Positions 1 to 7,907 of a stretch of DNA of 64,000 bases are shown one piece after another; position 1 is the first letter of the stretch; each line of letters starts with the position of its first letter. The translations under genes were made by a program, and so were the position numbers. Below the pieces are notes generated by a model, which did no database searches, was not told the origin of the DNA, and worked only from the letters and a program-made list of their open reading frames with translations. Source of the stretch: Methylobacterium brachythecii (GTDB taxonomy: Bacteria > Pseudomonadota > Alphaproteobacteria > Rhizobiales > Beijerinckiaceae); contig NZ_JACIDN010000002.1 in the NCBI RefSeq assembly GCF_014196345.1, positions 558,001 to 622,000 of the forward strand. The letters run 5' to 3'.

Positions 1-320
1 CGATGGGCACGATGACCTACAAGCACAAGAGCCTGAACGGTGACCTCCCAAAGGTGAAGGAGGGCCTGAAGAAGCTCAACGTGAACCTCAAGCTCCTGCC
101 CGACGTCGACGGCAGCCCGAAGGTCGCTCAGCTCGTCGGCTACCGGCTCGAGGACATCACCGTCCACGGTGCCTGGGATGGCGAGGGCCGCCTCGACCTG
201 ATCCCGCACGTGAATTGCCGCGTCGCCGATCTGCCGATCAAGCGCATCGTCGGCGCCCGCCATATGATCGTCGACTTCACGCTGCCCTTCGGGCAGGTGC
301 TGCACGATTATCTCGCCTGA
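1..320 (+). CDS. adc: Acetoacetate decarboxylase, C-terminal part (5' end outside window)
   Basis: The frame is open from the window edge and ends at the TGA at 318-320. The visible ~105 residues resemble the C-terminal half of acetoacetate decarboxylase (about 245-250 aa), which converts acetoacetate to acetone and CO2. The active-site lysine pair lies in the missing N-terminal half, so catalytic competence cannot be checked. The 3-hydroxybutyrate dehydrogenase gene starts 20 bp downstream on the same strand. Together they would oxidise 3-hydroxybutyrate to acetoacetate and decarboxylate it, or exchange these ketone bodies during PHB turnover. The internal ATG at 3 is not taken as the start because the family is more than twice this length. 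Confidence 0.75.
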   Translation, partial: MGTMTYKHKSLNGDLPKVKEGLKKLNVNLKLLPDVDGSPKVAQLVGYRLEDITVHGAWDGEGRLDLIPHVNCRVADLPIKRIVGARHMIVDFTLPFGQVLHDYLA

Positions 321-340
321 ATACGACCCGGGAGATCCCC

Positions 341-1126
341 ATGACCCTGAAATCCAAAGTAGCCGTCGTCACCGGCTCGACCAGCGGCATCGGTCTCGCC
401 ATCGCCAAGGGCTTCGCGGCCGAGGGCGCCAACGTCGTGATCAACGGCTTCGGCAAGCCTGAGGACATCGAGCGCGAGCGCGCCGGGATCGAGAGCGAGT
501 TCGGCGTGAAGGCGGTCTACTCGCCCGCCGACATGTCGAAGGCCGACGACATTGCCGGCATGATCAAGCTCGCCGAGGAGTCCCTCGGCTCCGTCGACGT
601 GCTGGTGAACAATGCCGGCATCCAGTTCGTTTCGCCGATCGAGGAGTTCCCGCCGGCCAAGTGGGAGCAGATCATCGCGATCAACCTCTCCTCGGCCTTC
701 TACGCCATGCATCACGCGATCCCGCTGATGAAGGCCAAGATGTGGGGCCGCATCATCAACACGGCTTCGGCGCACTCGCTGGTCGCCTCGCCGTTCAAGT
801 CGGCCTATGTTTCGGCCAAGCACGGCATCGCCGGCCTGACCAAGACGGCGGCGCTCGAAACGGCGACCTCGGGCATCACCGTGAACTGCATCTCGCCTGG
901 CTACGTCTGGACCCCCCTCGTCGAGAGCCAGATCCCGGACACGATGAAGGCACGTGGGCTGACCAAAGAGCAGGTGATCAACGACGTGCTGCTCCACGCC
1001 CAGCCGACCAAGCAGTTCGTCACTGTGGAGCAGGTCGCGGCGCTCGCGGTGTTCCTGTGCTCGGACGCGGCCAGCCAGATCACAGGCGCCAACATCCCGA
1101 TCGATGGCGGCTGGACGGCACAGTAA
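341..1126 (+). CDS. bdhA: 3-hydroxybutyrate dehydrogenase (SDR family)
   Basis: A 261-residue classical short-chain dehydrogenase, the usual length for NAD-dependent D-3-hydroxybutyrate dehydrogenase. It has the nucleotide-binding TGSTSGIG near residue 12, the NNAG motif near residue 90, and the catalytic YVSAK tetrad near residue 155. It would interconvert 3-hydroxybutyrate and acetoacetate in the cytosol, as in PHB breakdown. The start at 341 is chosen because GGGAG sits just upstream and residues then align with the Rossmann fold; a longer in-frame extension from 215 would run into the upstream gene. It lies 20 bp after acetoacetate decarboxylase and is followed by a strong hairpin at 1152. 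Another SDR substrate is possible. Confidence 0.85.
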   Translation: MTLKSKVAVVTGSTSGIGLAIAKGFAAEGANVVINGFGKPEDIERERAGIESEFGVKAVYSPADMSKADDIAGMIKLAEESLGSVDVLVNNAGIQFVSPIEEFPPAKWEQIIAINLSSAFYAMHHAIPLMKAKMWGRIINTASAHSLVASPFKSAYVSAKHGIAGLTKTAALETATSGITVNCISPGYVWTPLVESQIPDTMKARGLTKEQVINDVLLHAQPTKQFVTVEQVAALAVFLCSDAASQITGANIPIDGGWTAQ

Positions 1127-1151
1127 GTCCGCAGGGACCGACGTTACGGTG

Positions 1152-1179
1152 AAGGCTCGCGATCGGATCGCGAGCCTTT
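1152..1179 (+). terminator. Hairpin terminator after bdhA
   Basis: A perfect 13-bp inverted repeat (arms 1152-1164 and 1166-1178, AAGGCTCGCGATC and its complement) followed by a short pyrimidine-rich run. It lies 25 bp past the bdhA stop codon and probably ends the adc-bdhA transcript. Confidence 0.65.
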
Positions 1180-1194
1180 CTCGTTCCTGCGCAT

Positions 1195-1224
1195 GAAAAA
1201 GCGGCGAGGCTCTCGCCCCGCCGC
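1195..1224 (-). terminator. Rho-independent terminator of the small exported protein gene
   Basis: Read on the minus strand, a GC-rich stem (GCGGCGGGGC paired with GCCTCGCCGC, GAGA loop) is followed directly by TTTTTC. It is 23 bp past the stop codon of the gene at 1247-1453. Confidence 0.75.
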
Positions 1225-1246
1225 TGGTTCGGCCGTCTCGATTGAC

Positions 1247-1453
1247 TCAGGCGGCCGGCCCGCCTGCGGTCGTCCCATATTGCGGGAACTCACGCTCCGG
1301 CTGGGATGCGTTACCGCCCTTCGCGGAACTGTCGATCGCACGCTGCTGCCAGGCCGGCTGCGCATGGTCGTGGCGACCCTGCGCAAATGCGGTGGCGGGA
1401 GCGCTGACGGCCAGAGCGAGTGCTGCGGCGGCTGCAAAAACACGAGTGTTCAT
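1247..1453 (-). CDS. Small exported protein of unknown function (68 aa)
   Basis: A 68-residue protein that begins MNTRVFAAAAALALAVSAP and carries a clear Sec signal peptide ending near ATAFA-Q (residues 23-25). The mature part is about 44 residues, hydrophilic, Gln/Gly/Ser-rich and free of Cys. The start at 1453 is supported by a perfect AAGGAGG Shine-Dalgarno eight bases upstream; the frame continues further upstream but looks non-coding there. A rho-independent terminator follows at 1195-1224, so this is a monocistronic gene. No family was recognised. A periplasmic or secreted location is inferred from the signal peptide only. Confidence 0.65.
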   Translation of the reverse strand: MNTRVFAAAAALALAVSAPATAFAQGRHDHAQPAWQQRAIDSSAKGGNASQPEREFPQYGTTAGGPAA

Positions 1454-1638
1454 CACGGAGTCCTCCTTGAGAGGCGCGGTCTCCGGCGTTGGTCGGGGGC
1501 CGTGTCTGCTTCGGTGAAACTGATATGATCCCCGAAGCGCGATCACGGCGTGCGGTCGCGCACGCAACCATTCTCACACAGCATGCCGGCGGCATCGAAG
1601 CTCTCGGCACATGATTTCAGCGCATCGACTTCGGTGGT

Positions 1639-2007
1639 CTACGGCTCGCCGGCATCGTAGCGGGCCTGAGCGCCGGCGATCCGGTCGATGTGTCGAAACG
1701 CCCAGGTCCCGAGCGCCTCGACGGGCTCAGCCAGCGAATGGCCCATCGCCGTGAGCTCGTAATCCACCCGCGGCGGGATCGACGGCGTCACCGTTCGCGT
1801 AACGAGGCCATCCCGTTCGAGGTTGCGCAGCGTCAAGGTCAGCATCCGCTGCGAAATCCCATCGATACCGCGCTTGAGTTCGCTGAACCTCAGTGATTGG
1901 CGTCGCAGCGACATGATAACGAGCACGCTCCATTTGTCACCGATCCGAGAAAGGACCTGCGAGATCTTGAGACACTCGTCGGAGCGATGGACAATAGGGT
2001 CAGTCAC
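1639..2007 (-). CDS. HxlR-family transcriptional regulator
   Basis: A 122-residue winged-helix regulator with the HxlR core: [18 protein letters not shown], a recognition-helix region near [19 protein letters not shown], and a wing ending near VDYELT. Cys12, just before the first helix, is in the position where thiol-based HxlR sensors of quinones or diamide carry their redox cysteine. It starts with GTG at 2007, with GAGG upstream. It is divergent from a flavin azoreductase gene, and the 93-bp intergenic region holds repeated ATATCA-type half-sites. Control of azoR in response to electrophiles or quinones is inferred from this arrangement. Confidence 0.85.
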   Translation of the reverse strand: MTDPIVHRSDECLKISQVLSRIGDKWSVLVIMSLRRQSLRFSELKRGIDGISQRMLTLTLRNLERDGLVTRTVTPSIPPRVDYELTAMGHSLAEPVEALGTWAFRHIDRIAGAQARYDAGEP

Positions 2008-2020
2008 ACCCGTGTAACCT

Positions 2021-2105
2021 CGGTATCATGTGTGTGCGTCCTTGCGCAGCCGATGGGGTTCATATCAGATTGTGGTCACCAAAGAGAACCAGGTACTGAT
2101 ATGAA
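2021..2105. promoter_or_regulatory. Operator array between hxlR and azoR
   Basis: A perfect 10-bp inverted repeat, TTCATATCAG (2059-2068) and CTGATATGAA (2096-2105), with a 27-bp spacer. The right arm covers the azoR start codon. A third related half-site, GGTATCAT, begins at 2021. The half-site (A/G)TATCA thus occurs three times between the divergent starts, as expected for a dimeric HxlR regulator binding two or more sites. Confidence 0.5.
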
Positions 2106-2712
2106 ACTCCTCCATATCGACAGCAGCATCCTCGGCGCCGGCTCTGTCTCGCGGGAACTCTCGGCCCTCGTGGTCGCCCGCCTGACGAAGTACGGCCGGG
2201 CCGATGTCGTCTATCGCGATCTCGCGCTCGACGACCTGCCTCATCTCGCCCCGGCGACCTTGCCGGGCGCGCATCCTCTCTCGGCGATGGCCGGGCCGCT
2301 CGAGGGCGCTGCGCAGGCCACCCGCGAGACGAGCGACCGGATCCTCGAGGAATTCCTCGCGGCCGACACCGTGGTGATCGGCGTGCCCATGTACAATTTC
2401 ACGATCCCGTCCCAGCTGAAGGCCTGGATCGACCGGATCGTGGTGCCGGGCAAAACCTTCCGCTACGGCGCGGGTGGGGCCGAAGGGCTCGCCTCCGGCA
2501 AGCGCGTGATCGTGGCGCTGGCGCGCGGTGCCGTCTTCGGGCCAGACCGCGCATCGGCAGAGCATGCCGAGAGCTACCTTCGCACCGTCCTCGGGTTCAT
2601 CGGGATCACCGATCCCGAATTCGTCCTGGCCGAAGGTCTAGCAGCCGGTGAGCCGAGCAAGGCCAAGGGTGTCGCATCCGCGCGCGACGCCATCGGTCAG
2701 CTCGCTGCCTGA
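2101..2712 (+). CDS. azoR: FMN-dependent NADH-azoreductase / quinone reductase
   Basis: A 203-residue flavodoxin-fold protein matching the AzoR family (about 200 aa). It opens with MKLLHIDSS (FMN phosphate-binding strand and loop) and has [16 protein letters not shown] near residue 98 (flavin/dimer contact region) and a Gly-rich YGAGGAEGL segment near residue 122. AzoR enzymes are cytosolic homodimers that use NAD(P)H to reduce azo dyes and, physiologically, quinones. The start at 2101 is chosen because family members begin MK(L/I)L; longer in-frame extensions overlap the operator region. It is convergent with the fumarylacetoacetase-family gene. Regulation by the divergent HxlR protein is likely. 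Confidence 0.87.
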   Translation: MKLLHIDSSILGAGSVSRELSALVVARLTKYGRADVVYRDLALDDLPHLAPATLPGAHPLSAMAGPLEGAAQATRETSDRILEEFLAADTVVIGVPMYNFTIPSQLKAWIDRIVVPGKTFRYGAGGAEGLASGKRVIVALARGAVFGPDRASAEHAESYLRTVLGFIGITDPEFVLAEGLAAGEPSKAKGVASARDAIGQLAA

Positions 2713-2733
2713 GCGGCGACGCGGAGAGCCGGC

Positions 2734-3618
2734 TCAGTTCGTCGGCTCGCCCGCGGCCACCTTCGCGGTCCAGTCGTCGAAGGCGATCACGGTCTGGCGC
2801 TGCTCGCCCAGGCCGTCGATGCGCAGCACCATCTCGTCGCCGGACTTGAGGTAACGCGGCGGCTTCATGCCGAGGCCGACGCCCGGCGGCGTGCCGGTGG
2901 TGATGACGTCGCCCGGCTCCAGCATCATGAAGTGCGAGACGTAGGCGACGAGTTGGGCCACGTCGAAGATCATCGTCGCGGTCGAGCCGGTCTGCATGCG
3001 CGTGCCGTTGACGTCGAGGCTCATCGACAGCTTCTTCAGATCCGGGATCTCGTCGAGCGTGACGAGCCAGGGGCCGAGCGGCCCGAAGGTCGGGCAGCCC
3101 TTGCCCTTGGTCCAGGTGCCGCCCCGCTCCATCTGGAATTCGCGCTCCGACACGTCGTTCATGATGCAGGCGCCGGCCACGTAGTCGAGCGCCTCGTTGG
3201 CGTGGACGTAGCTCGCCCGCGCGCCGATCACCACGGCGAGCTCGATCTCCCAATCGGTCTTGGCCGAACCCTTCGGCAGGATGACGGGATCGTTCGGCCC
3301 GGACAGGCAGGACGGCGCCTTGTTGAACAGGATCGGCTCGGCAGGAACCGCCGCTCCGGTCTCGGCGGCGTGGTCCGAAAAGTTCAGGCCGATCGCCACG
3401 ATGTTGCGCGTACCGCCGACGCAGGGGCCGAGACGTGTGCCGGCCGGGATCACGGGCAGCGTCCTTGGATCGATCATGCGCAGGCGGTCGAGAGCCTGGC
3501 GCGACAGGCACGGCCCGGCAATGTCACGCACCGATCCGGACAGATCGCGAAGTGTCCCGGTGGAATCGACGAGGCCGGGTTTCTCGTCGCCGGCGCTCCC
3601 GTGACGGATCAGCTTCAT
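2734..3618 (-). CDS. Fumarylacetoacetate hydrolase (FAH) family protein
   Basis: A 294-residue member of the FAH/ureidoglycolate lyase superfamily (typically 280-290 aa). The metal-binding core is visible as ELAVVIG with the downstream ASYVHANEAL, and the C-terminal TGTPPGVGLGMKPPRYLKSGD signature lies near residue 235. Such enzymes hydrolyse or decarboxylate 2,4-diketo acids with Mg2+ or Mn2+ in the cytosol. Start 3618 (MKLIRHG) is preferred because the upstream extension is Arg-rich and not family-like; GGGGAA precedes it. The substrate cannot be assigned, since no sugar-acid or tyrosine pathway gene lies nearby. Confidence 0.82.
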   Translation of the reverse strand: MKLIRHGSAGDEKPGLVDSTGTLRDLSGSVRDIAGPCLSRQALDRLRMIDPRTLPVIPAGTRLGPCVGGTRNIVAIGLNFSDHAAETGAAVPAEPILFNKAPSCLSGPNDPVILPKGSAKTDWEIELAVVIGARASYVHANEALDYVAGACIMNDVSEREFQMERGGTWTKGKGCPTFGPLGPWLVTLDEIPDLKKLSMSLDVNGTRMQTGSTATMIFDVAQLVAYVSHFMMLEPGDVITTGTPPGVGLGMKPPRYLKSGDEMVLRIDGLGEQRQTVIAFDDWTAKVAAGEPTN

Positions 3619-4008
3619 CGCGGAATTCCCCATACGATCGAATCGGCGCGACCATGGCCGGCGCCCCAAAGCGGTGCAAGCGCGGCCGCGCGTAGCTCGA
3701 GGGCCACATCGGCGTGGCGCGGGCGCCACAGACCGGAATCAAAGTGCGCCGGGCCGGATTTTGCCGCGCGAGGTCTGCACAATATCGTATGAAGTTTATA
3801 TGTGAACCAAATCTGATATTCCCTCGGCGGCGAGCATTAGCCAAGCAATTCCACCGCATGCGTATGGTTAACGAAGAATTAATAGTTACAGAGCCTATGC
3901 TGCCCCAACGATTGATAAGCTTTGCGCAAACCGGCATCGTCGACAGCAAGGTGACAGCCCGGCCGGGGCACGGCGGGGATACGAGCACCATCGAAGCGGC
4001 TTGGGGAC
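3619..4008. other. 390-bp gene-free region upstream of the FadL-type gene
   Basis: No credible ORF is visible. The left half is GC-rich and probably holds the FAH-gene promoter. The right half (about 3775-3925) is unusually AT-rich for this genome and contains a perfect CtrA-type box (separate entry), so it likely holds the promoter of the gene at 4009. Confidence 0.5.
3868..3882. promoter_or_regulatory. Candidate CtrA-binding site upstream of the FadL-type gene
   Basis: TTAA-CGAAGAA-TTAA exactly fits the alphaproteobacterial full CtrA box TTAA-N7-TTAA. It lies 127 bp upstream of the start codon at 4009 in an AT-rich stretch. A second exact copy of the box pattern lies upstream of flgB. Confidence 0.5.
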
Positions 4009-5316
4009 ATGAACATGATCGGCAGGATTGGTTTGCTCGCCTTGGCGGGCGTCTCGGCACTCGGCCTCGCCACGGGCGCGCAGGCCGGCGCTTTCGGGCT
4101 TCGCGAGCAGAGCGCGGAAGCCGAGGGCATGTCCTTCGCGGGTGCCGCCTCCGGCTCCGGCGGCGTCTCCTCGATGTTCTGGAACCCCGCCGTCATTACG
4201 ATGCGGCCGGGCTGGGTCTCCGAGCAGAACCTCACCTATATCGGCCTGCACGCCAACATTAAGCCGCAGGTGGGCACGAACCCCGCCTTCCTCGGCCTGG
4301 GCGAGTCCGGCGACATCGGCCAGGGCGCGATCGTGCCGGCCGGCGCGACCTCCTACCAGCTCAACGACAAGATCTGGATCGGTCTGCAGACGGGCGCGCC
4401 GTTCGGCCTGATCACCAACCCGAACAAGGTCTGGGCCGGCGAGGTCTACGGCCGCTCATCGCGGATCTTCTCCCTCGCCTTCAACCCGGTCATTGCCTAC
4501 AAGGTCAATGACTGGCTCTCGATCGCGGCCGGCCCGAACATCGAATACTTCAAGCTGACGCTGCGCCAGGCCCTGCCGATCCCCGGCATCCTGCCTCAGA
4601 ACTATCCGAGCGGGTTCCTGAAGGGCGATTCCTGGGGCGTGGGCTACACCGCCGGCGTGACCGTGACGCCCTGGGACGGCACCGTCCTCGGCGTCGGCTA
4701 CCGCTCCTCGGTGCATCACGACATCGACGGCAAGATCGGCCTGCCGTTCATCTTCGCCGGACAGGCCAAGGCCAACCTCAACACCCCCGACAAGGTCAGC
4801 GTCGGCCTGACCCAGGCAATCAATCCCCAGACCCGGATCAATCTCGGCTTCGAGTGGGACAACTGGTCGAGGCTCGGCACCATCCCGATCATCGCACCGG
4901 CCATCGGTGGAGTGATCACGACCCTGCCGCTGAACTTCAAGGACGGCTACACCTACTCGATCGGTGCCGAATACGATTGGTCGCCCGCTCTCACCGTGCG
5001 CGCCGGCTTCTCCTACGAGGAAGTTCCGATCGACAACCAGAACCGCACCGTCCGTCTGCCCGACAACAACCGCTACACCGTCTCGGTGGGCGCGGGTTAC
5101 CGTTGGAGCGACAAGCTGACCCTGACCGCAGCTTACTCGCACATCTTCCTGAACCAGAGCAGGATCCTCGCCGGCGCCGGCCAGAACTACAACGTCGGCA
5201 ACATCGCGCTCGCCGGCTTGGTCGATGCCAGCGCGGACATCGTCTCGGTGGGCTTCCGCTACACGTTCGGCGCTCCGGCCGCGCCAATGCCCGCACCGAT
5301 CGTGCGGAAGTACTGA
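4009..5316 (+). CDS. OmpP1/FadL-family outer-membrane transporter
   Basis: A 435-residue protein with a signal peptide (cleavage near AQAG, about residue 25), then GAFGLREQSAEAEGMSFAGAAS and the FadL-typical FWNPA motif near residue 62. The rest alternates polar and aromatic residues as in beta-barrel strands, and it ends with aromatic Tyr (VRKY). FadL-family porins let hydrophobic compounds (long-chain fatty acids, aromatics) across the outer membrane through a lateral opening. The start at 4009 gives a canonical signal peptide. It is monocistronic, with a terminator at 5346-5377. A CtrA-type box upstream suggests cell-cycle or envelope-linked control. The substrate is unknown. Confidence 0.83.
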   Translation: MNMIGRIGLLALAGVSALGLATGAQAGAFGLREQSAEAEGMSFAGAASGSGGVSSMFWNPAVITMRPGWVSEQNLTYIGLHANIKPQVGTNPAFLGLGESGDIGQGAIVPAGATSYQLNDKIWIGLQTGAPFGLITNPNKVWAGEVYGRSSRIFSLAFNPVIAYKVNDWLSIAAGPNIEYFKLTLRQALPIPGILPQNYPSGFLKGDSWGVGYTAGVTVTPWDGTVLGVGYRSSVHHDIDGKIGLPFIFAGQAKANLNTPDKVSVGLTQAINPQTRINLGFEWDNWSRLGTIPIIAPAIGGVITTLPLNFKDGYTYSIGAEYDWSPALTVRAGFSYEEVPIDNQNRTVRLPDNNRYTVSVGAGYRWSDKLTLTAAYSHIFLNQSRILAGAGQNYNVGNIALAGLVDASADIVSVGFRYTFGAPAAPMPAPIVRKY

Positions 5317-5345
5317 AAACCAACTCGCTGACGACGGACCATCCG

Positions 5346-5377
5346 GCCCCGGAGAGACTTTCCGGGGCTGATTTTTT
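5346..5377 (+). terminator. Rho-independent terminator after the FadL-type gene
   Basis: GCCCCGGA (5346-5353) pairs with TCCGGGGC (5361-5368) across a 7-base loop, followed by TGATTTTTT. Confidence 0.85.
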
Positions 5378-5384
5378 GACCGCT

Positions 5385-5416
5385 TTGACAGCATGTTGTC
5401 ATTATGACAATATAAT
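5385..5416 (+). promoter_or_regulatory. marR promoter with embedded palindromic operator
   Basis: Consensus hexamers TTGACA (5385-5390) and TATAAT (5411-5416) are separated by 20 bp, longer than the optimal 17. Inside the spacer lies a perfect palindrome, TTGTCAT-T-ATGACAA (5396-5410), the size of a MarR operator. The -10 hexamer ends 6 bp before the marR ATG, so transcription would begin at or next to the start codon. Confidence 0.65.
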
Positions 5417-5422
5417 GCCCCA

Positions 5423-5884
5423 ATGCATGACAACCCTATCACCGAGCTAATCCTGGAAAGCTTCCGGCTGAACGGCTGCCTGCTTGCCGCCGGCGACGCC
5501 CTGGTGAACGACCTCGGGCTGACCAGTGCGCGCTGGCAGGTGCTCGGGGCCGCCGCTCTCTCGCCGACGCCCGCGCCCGTGGCGCAACTCGCGAGAGACA
5601 TGGGATTGTCGCGCCAGAACGTGCAGCGGATCGCCAACGAGCTGGAGGCGGCCGGGCTGCTGACGTTCGCCCCGAATCCCAACCACCAGCGGGCGAAACT
5701 CGTCCTGCTGACCGAGTACGGCCGTGCCGCCTATGCCAAGGCCGCCGCCAGGCAGGTTCCCTGGGCGGCCGCTCTGTCGAAGGGACTGCCGGACGACGCC
5801 ATCGAGGAGGCGACGAGCCTGCTGCGCAGCCTGCGCCGCCGGCTGGAAGCCCAGCACCCGACACCGCGTAGGAGCCCCGCATGA
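5423..5884 (+). CDS. MarR-family transcriptional regulator
   Basis: A 153-residue winged-helix regulator. The recognition segment LARDMGLSRQNVQRIANELEAAGLL lies near residues 55-80, and the wing with NPNHQRAKLVLLT follows. MarR dimers usually repress their own operon and release DNA on binding phenolic or other small ligands. A 15-bp palindrome lies inside the promoter, so autoregulation is likely. The ATG at 5423 is placed so close to the -10 element that the mRNA may be leaderless; no Shine-Dalgarno is seen. The stop overlaps the next start (ATGA at 5881-5884), so the two genes form an operon. Confidence 0.85.
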   Translation: MHDNPITELILESFRLNGCLLAAGDALVNDLGLTSARWQVLGAAALSPTPAPVAQLARDMGLSRQNVQRIANELEAAGLLTFAPNPNHQRAKLVLLTEYGRAAYAKAAARQVPWAAALSKGLPDDAIEEATSLLRSLRRRLEAQHPTPRRSPA

Positions 5885-6312
5885 TCTTCGGACAATTGGC
5901 CTTCCTCACCGCGGTCCTGTTCACAGGCGCCGCCATCTACGTGAGTGCCGTCGAACAGCCGGCCCGGCTCGTCCTCGACGACCGTGCCCTGCTGAGCCAG
6001 TGGAAGCCGTCCTACAAGCGGGCGACGGTGATGCAGGCCTCGCTCGTGGTCCTCAGCTTCGCCCTCGGCTTCGCGGCCTGGGTCCGCGCGGACGGGCTCG
6101 GCTGGATCGCCGGGGCGCTGCTCATGCTCGCCAACCTGCCCGTCACCTTCCGGCTGATCATGCCGGTCAACAAGCGGCTGATGGCGACTGACCCCGCCGA
6201 TGCGGGCCCCGAGACCCGCGCGCTCATCCTGCGCTGGGGATCGCTGCACGCGATCCGCACGGCGCTCGGTATCGCGGCGTCGATCTCCTACGCGACCGCC
6301 ATGCTGACGTGA
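5881..6312 (+). CDS. DUF1772-family integral membrane protein
   Basis: A 143-residue membrane protein with four hydrophobic segments (about residues 5-25, 52-72, 78-100 and 122-142) and the DUF1772/anthrone-oxygenase-like pattern: YVSAVEQPARL after the first helix, WKPSYKRATVMQ before the second, and FRLIMPVNKRLM after the third. It overlaps the marR stop codon by four bases and is probably controlled by that regulator. The biochemical role of bacterial DUF1772 proteins is not established. Location in the inner membrane is inferred from the hydrophobic segments. Confidence 0.75.
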   Translation: MIFGQLAFLTAVLFTGAAIYVSAVEQPARLVLDDRALLSQWKPSYKRATVMQASLVVLSFALGFAAWVRADGLGWIAGALLMLANLPVTFRLIMPVNKRLMATDPADAGPETRALILRWGSLHAIRTALGIAASISYATAMLT

Positions 6313-6315
6313 GCC

Positions 6316-6723
6316 TCAATAGGCGTCGGTGCCGCGCCGCCGCTGCGCATCGAGGCTGAGCGGGCCGGGGCCGGCCACGGCGATGTAGAGGAAGACGAAG
6401 CAGAACAGGATCGCGGCGTCACCGCCGTTGAGCGCCGGGAAGAAGCTTTTTGGCGCATGGGCCAGGAAATAGGCCACCGCCATCTCGCCCGAGAGGATGA
6501 AGGCGACCGGCCGACTGAACAGCCCGATCACGAGGAGTGCGCCGCCGACGAGTTCGAGCACGCCCGCGATCCACGGCAGCGAGAACATCGCCGGATTCAT
6601 GCTGCTCGCCGGAAAGCCGAGGATCTTCTGCGTGCCGTGCACCATGAAGACCAGGGCGGCGACGATCCGCAGGATGCTCAGCATCCGCGGGGCCCAGATC
6701 ACCGTCATCGCCTGAAGATTCAT
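6316..6723 (-). CDS. DoxX-family membrane protein
   Basis: A 135-residue protein of the DoxX type with four hydrophobic segments. It shows the N-terminal RIVAALVFMVHGTQKILGF pattern, GVLELVGGALLVIGLFSRPVA in the second to third helices, and a C-terminal FCFVFLYIAVAGPGPLSLD. The start at 6723 (MNLQAM) has AGGAGCG eight bases upstream; the in-frame extension beyond it is Arg-rich and not family-like. The stop is only three bases from that of the convergent DUF1772 gene. DoxX proteins are inner-membrane proteins often tied to thiol or oxidative stress, but the role here is not determinable. Confidence 0.8.
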   Translation of the reverse strand: MNLQAMTVIWAPRMLSILRIVAALVFMVHGTQKILGFPASSMNPAMFSLPWIAGVLELVGGALLVIGLFSRPVAFILSGEMAVAYFLAHAPKSFFPALNGGDAAILFCFVFLYIAVAGPGPLSLDAQRRRGTDAY

Positions 6724-6809
6724 CCGACTTACGCTCCTGGGACATGGGTCGGCCCGTGCGAACGACCTATGTCGGCGTGAGCCAAACGGCAATCCGATGA
6801 TGGAGCGCC

Positions 6810-7907
6810 ATGGTGGGAGACGACGTCATGCATTGGCCCGATCGCCGCGTCCTCGACCTCGTCGGGCTGACGTATCCCATCATCCAGGCGCCGATGATCG
6901 GCCCCAAGCCGGCCCTGGCGGCGAGCGTCACCGGCGCAGGCGGTCTCGGGTCGCTCGGTTGTGCCGCCTGGCAGGCCGACCAGACTCGCGCCGTCGTGGC
7001 CGCGATCCGCGAGAGCACCGACGGGCCGCTCAACCTCAATTTCTTCTGCCACGTGCGGCCGCCCGAGGACGAGGCGGCCGAGGCGCGCTGGCTGGCGCGG
7101 CTCGAACCGTATTACCGCGAGCACGGCATCGACCCGGCGGATGCGCCGCCCGGGGCCAAGCGCGCTCCGTTCGACGCCGCGGCCTGCGCGCTCGTCGAGG
7201 AGCTGAGGCCGAAGGTGGTCAGTTTCCATTTCGGCCTGCCGGACCGGGCCTTGCTCGCCCGCGTCCGCGCCGCCGGCAGCCTGATCTTCGCCTCGGCGAC
7301 GACGGTGGCGGAGGCCCGCTGGCTCGACGAGCACGGCGTCGACGCGGTGATCGCGCAGGGCGCCGAGGCGGGAGGACATCGCGGCATCTTCCTCCCCGGC
7401 GAGCTCGCCGCGCAGCCCGGTCTCTTCGCCCTGCTGCCGCAGGTGGCGGACGCGGTGCGCGTCCCGGTCATCGCCGCGGGCGGCATTGCGGATGGGCGCG
7501 GCGTCGCGGCGGCCTTCGCGCTGGGAGCATCGGCCGTACAGGTCGGGACCGCCTACCTGCGCTGTCCCGAAGCCGGCATCTCGGCGCCCCATCTCGCGGC
7601 CCTGCGCGCCGCTCGCGACGAGGACACCGCGGTGACGAACGTCTTCACGGGACGCCCGGCGCGTGGCCTGCTGAACCGTGTAATGCGCGAACTCGGCCCA
7701 CTCTCGCCGGATGCGCCCGCCTTTCCGAACGCCGCCGTCGCGCTGCAGCCCCTGCGGGCGGCGGCGGAGGCTCGGGACGAAGGGGATTTCTCGCCGCTCT
7801 GGTCGGGACAGGCGGCTGCGCTAGGCCGCGATCTCGGCGCAGCCGAGCTGACCCGGCTCCTCGCCGAGGAAGGCTCAAGGCGACTGGCCGAGATCGGCGG
7901 CCGCTAG
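6810..7907 (+). CDS. Nitronate monooxygenase family flavoprotein
   Basis: A 365-residue TIM-barrel FMN enzyme of the 2-nitropropane dioxygenase/nitronate monooxygenase family. Visible motifs are PIIQAPM near residue 23, the Gly-rich VTGAGGLGSLG near residue 40, VIAQGAEAGGHRG near residue 185 (with the catalytic-type His) and VIAAGGIADGRGVAAAFALGASAVQVGTAYL near residue 222 (FMN phosphate binding). It would oxidise alkyl nitronates with O2, detoxifying propionate 3-nitronate or nitroalkanes. Two starts are possible: 6810 after GGAG, or 6828 (MHWPDRR). Its last four bases overlap the convergent fliP stop. Confidence 0.83.
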   Translation: MVGDDVMHWPDRRVLDLVGLTYPIIQAPMIGPKPALAASVTGAGGLGSLGCAAWQADQTRAVVAAIRESTDGPLNLNFFCHVRPPEDEAAEARWLARLEPYYREHGIDPADAPPGAKRAPFDAAACALVEELRPKVVSFHFGLPDRALLARVRAAGSLIFASATTVAEARWLDEHGVDAVIAQGAEAGGHRGIFLPGELAAQPGLFALLPQVADAVRVPVIAAGGIADGRGVAAAFALGASAVQVGTAYLRCPEAGISAPHLAALRAARDEDTAVTNVFTGRPARGLLNRVMRELGPLSPDAPAFPNAAVALQPLRAAAEARDEGDFSPLWSGQAAALGRDLGAAELTRLLAEEGSRRLAEIGGR

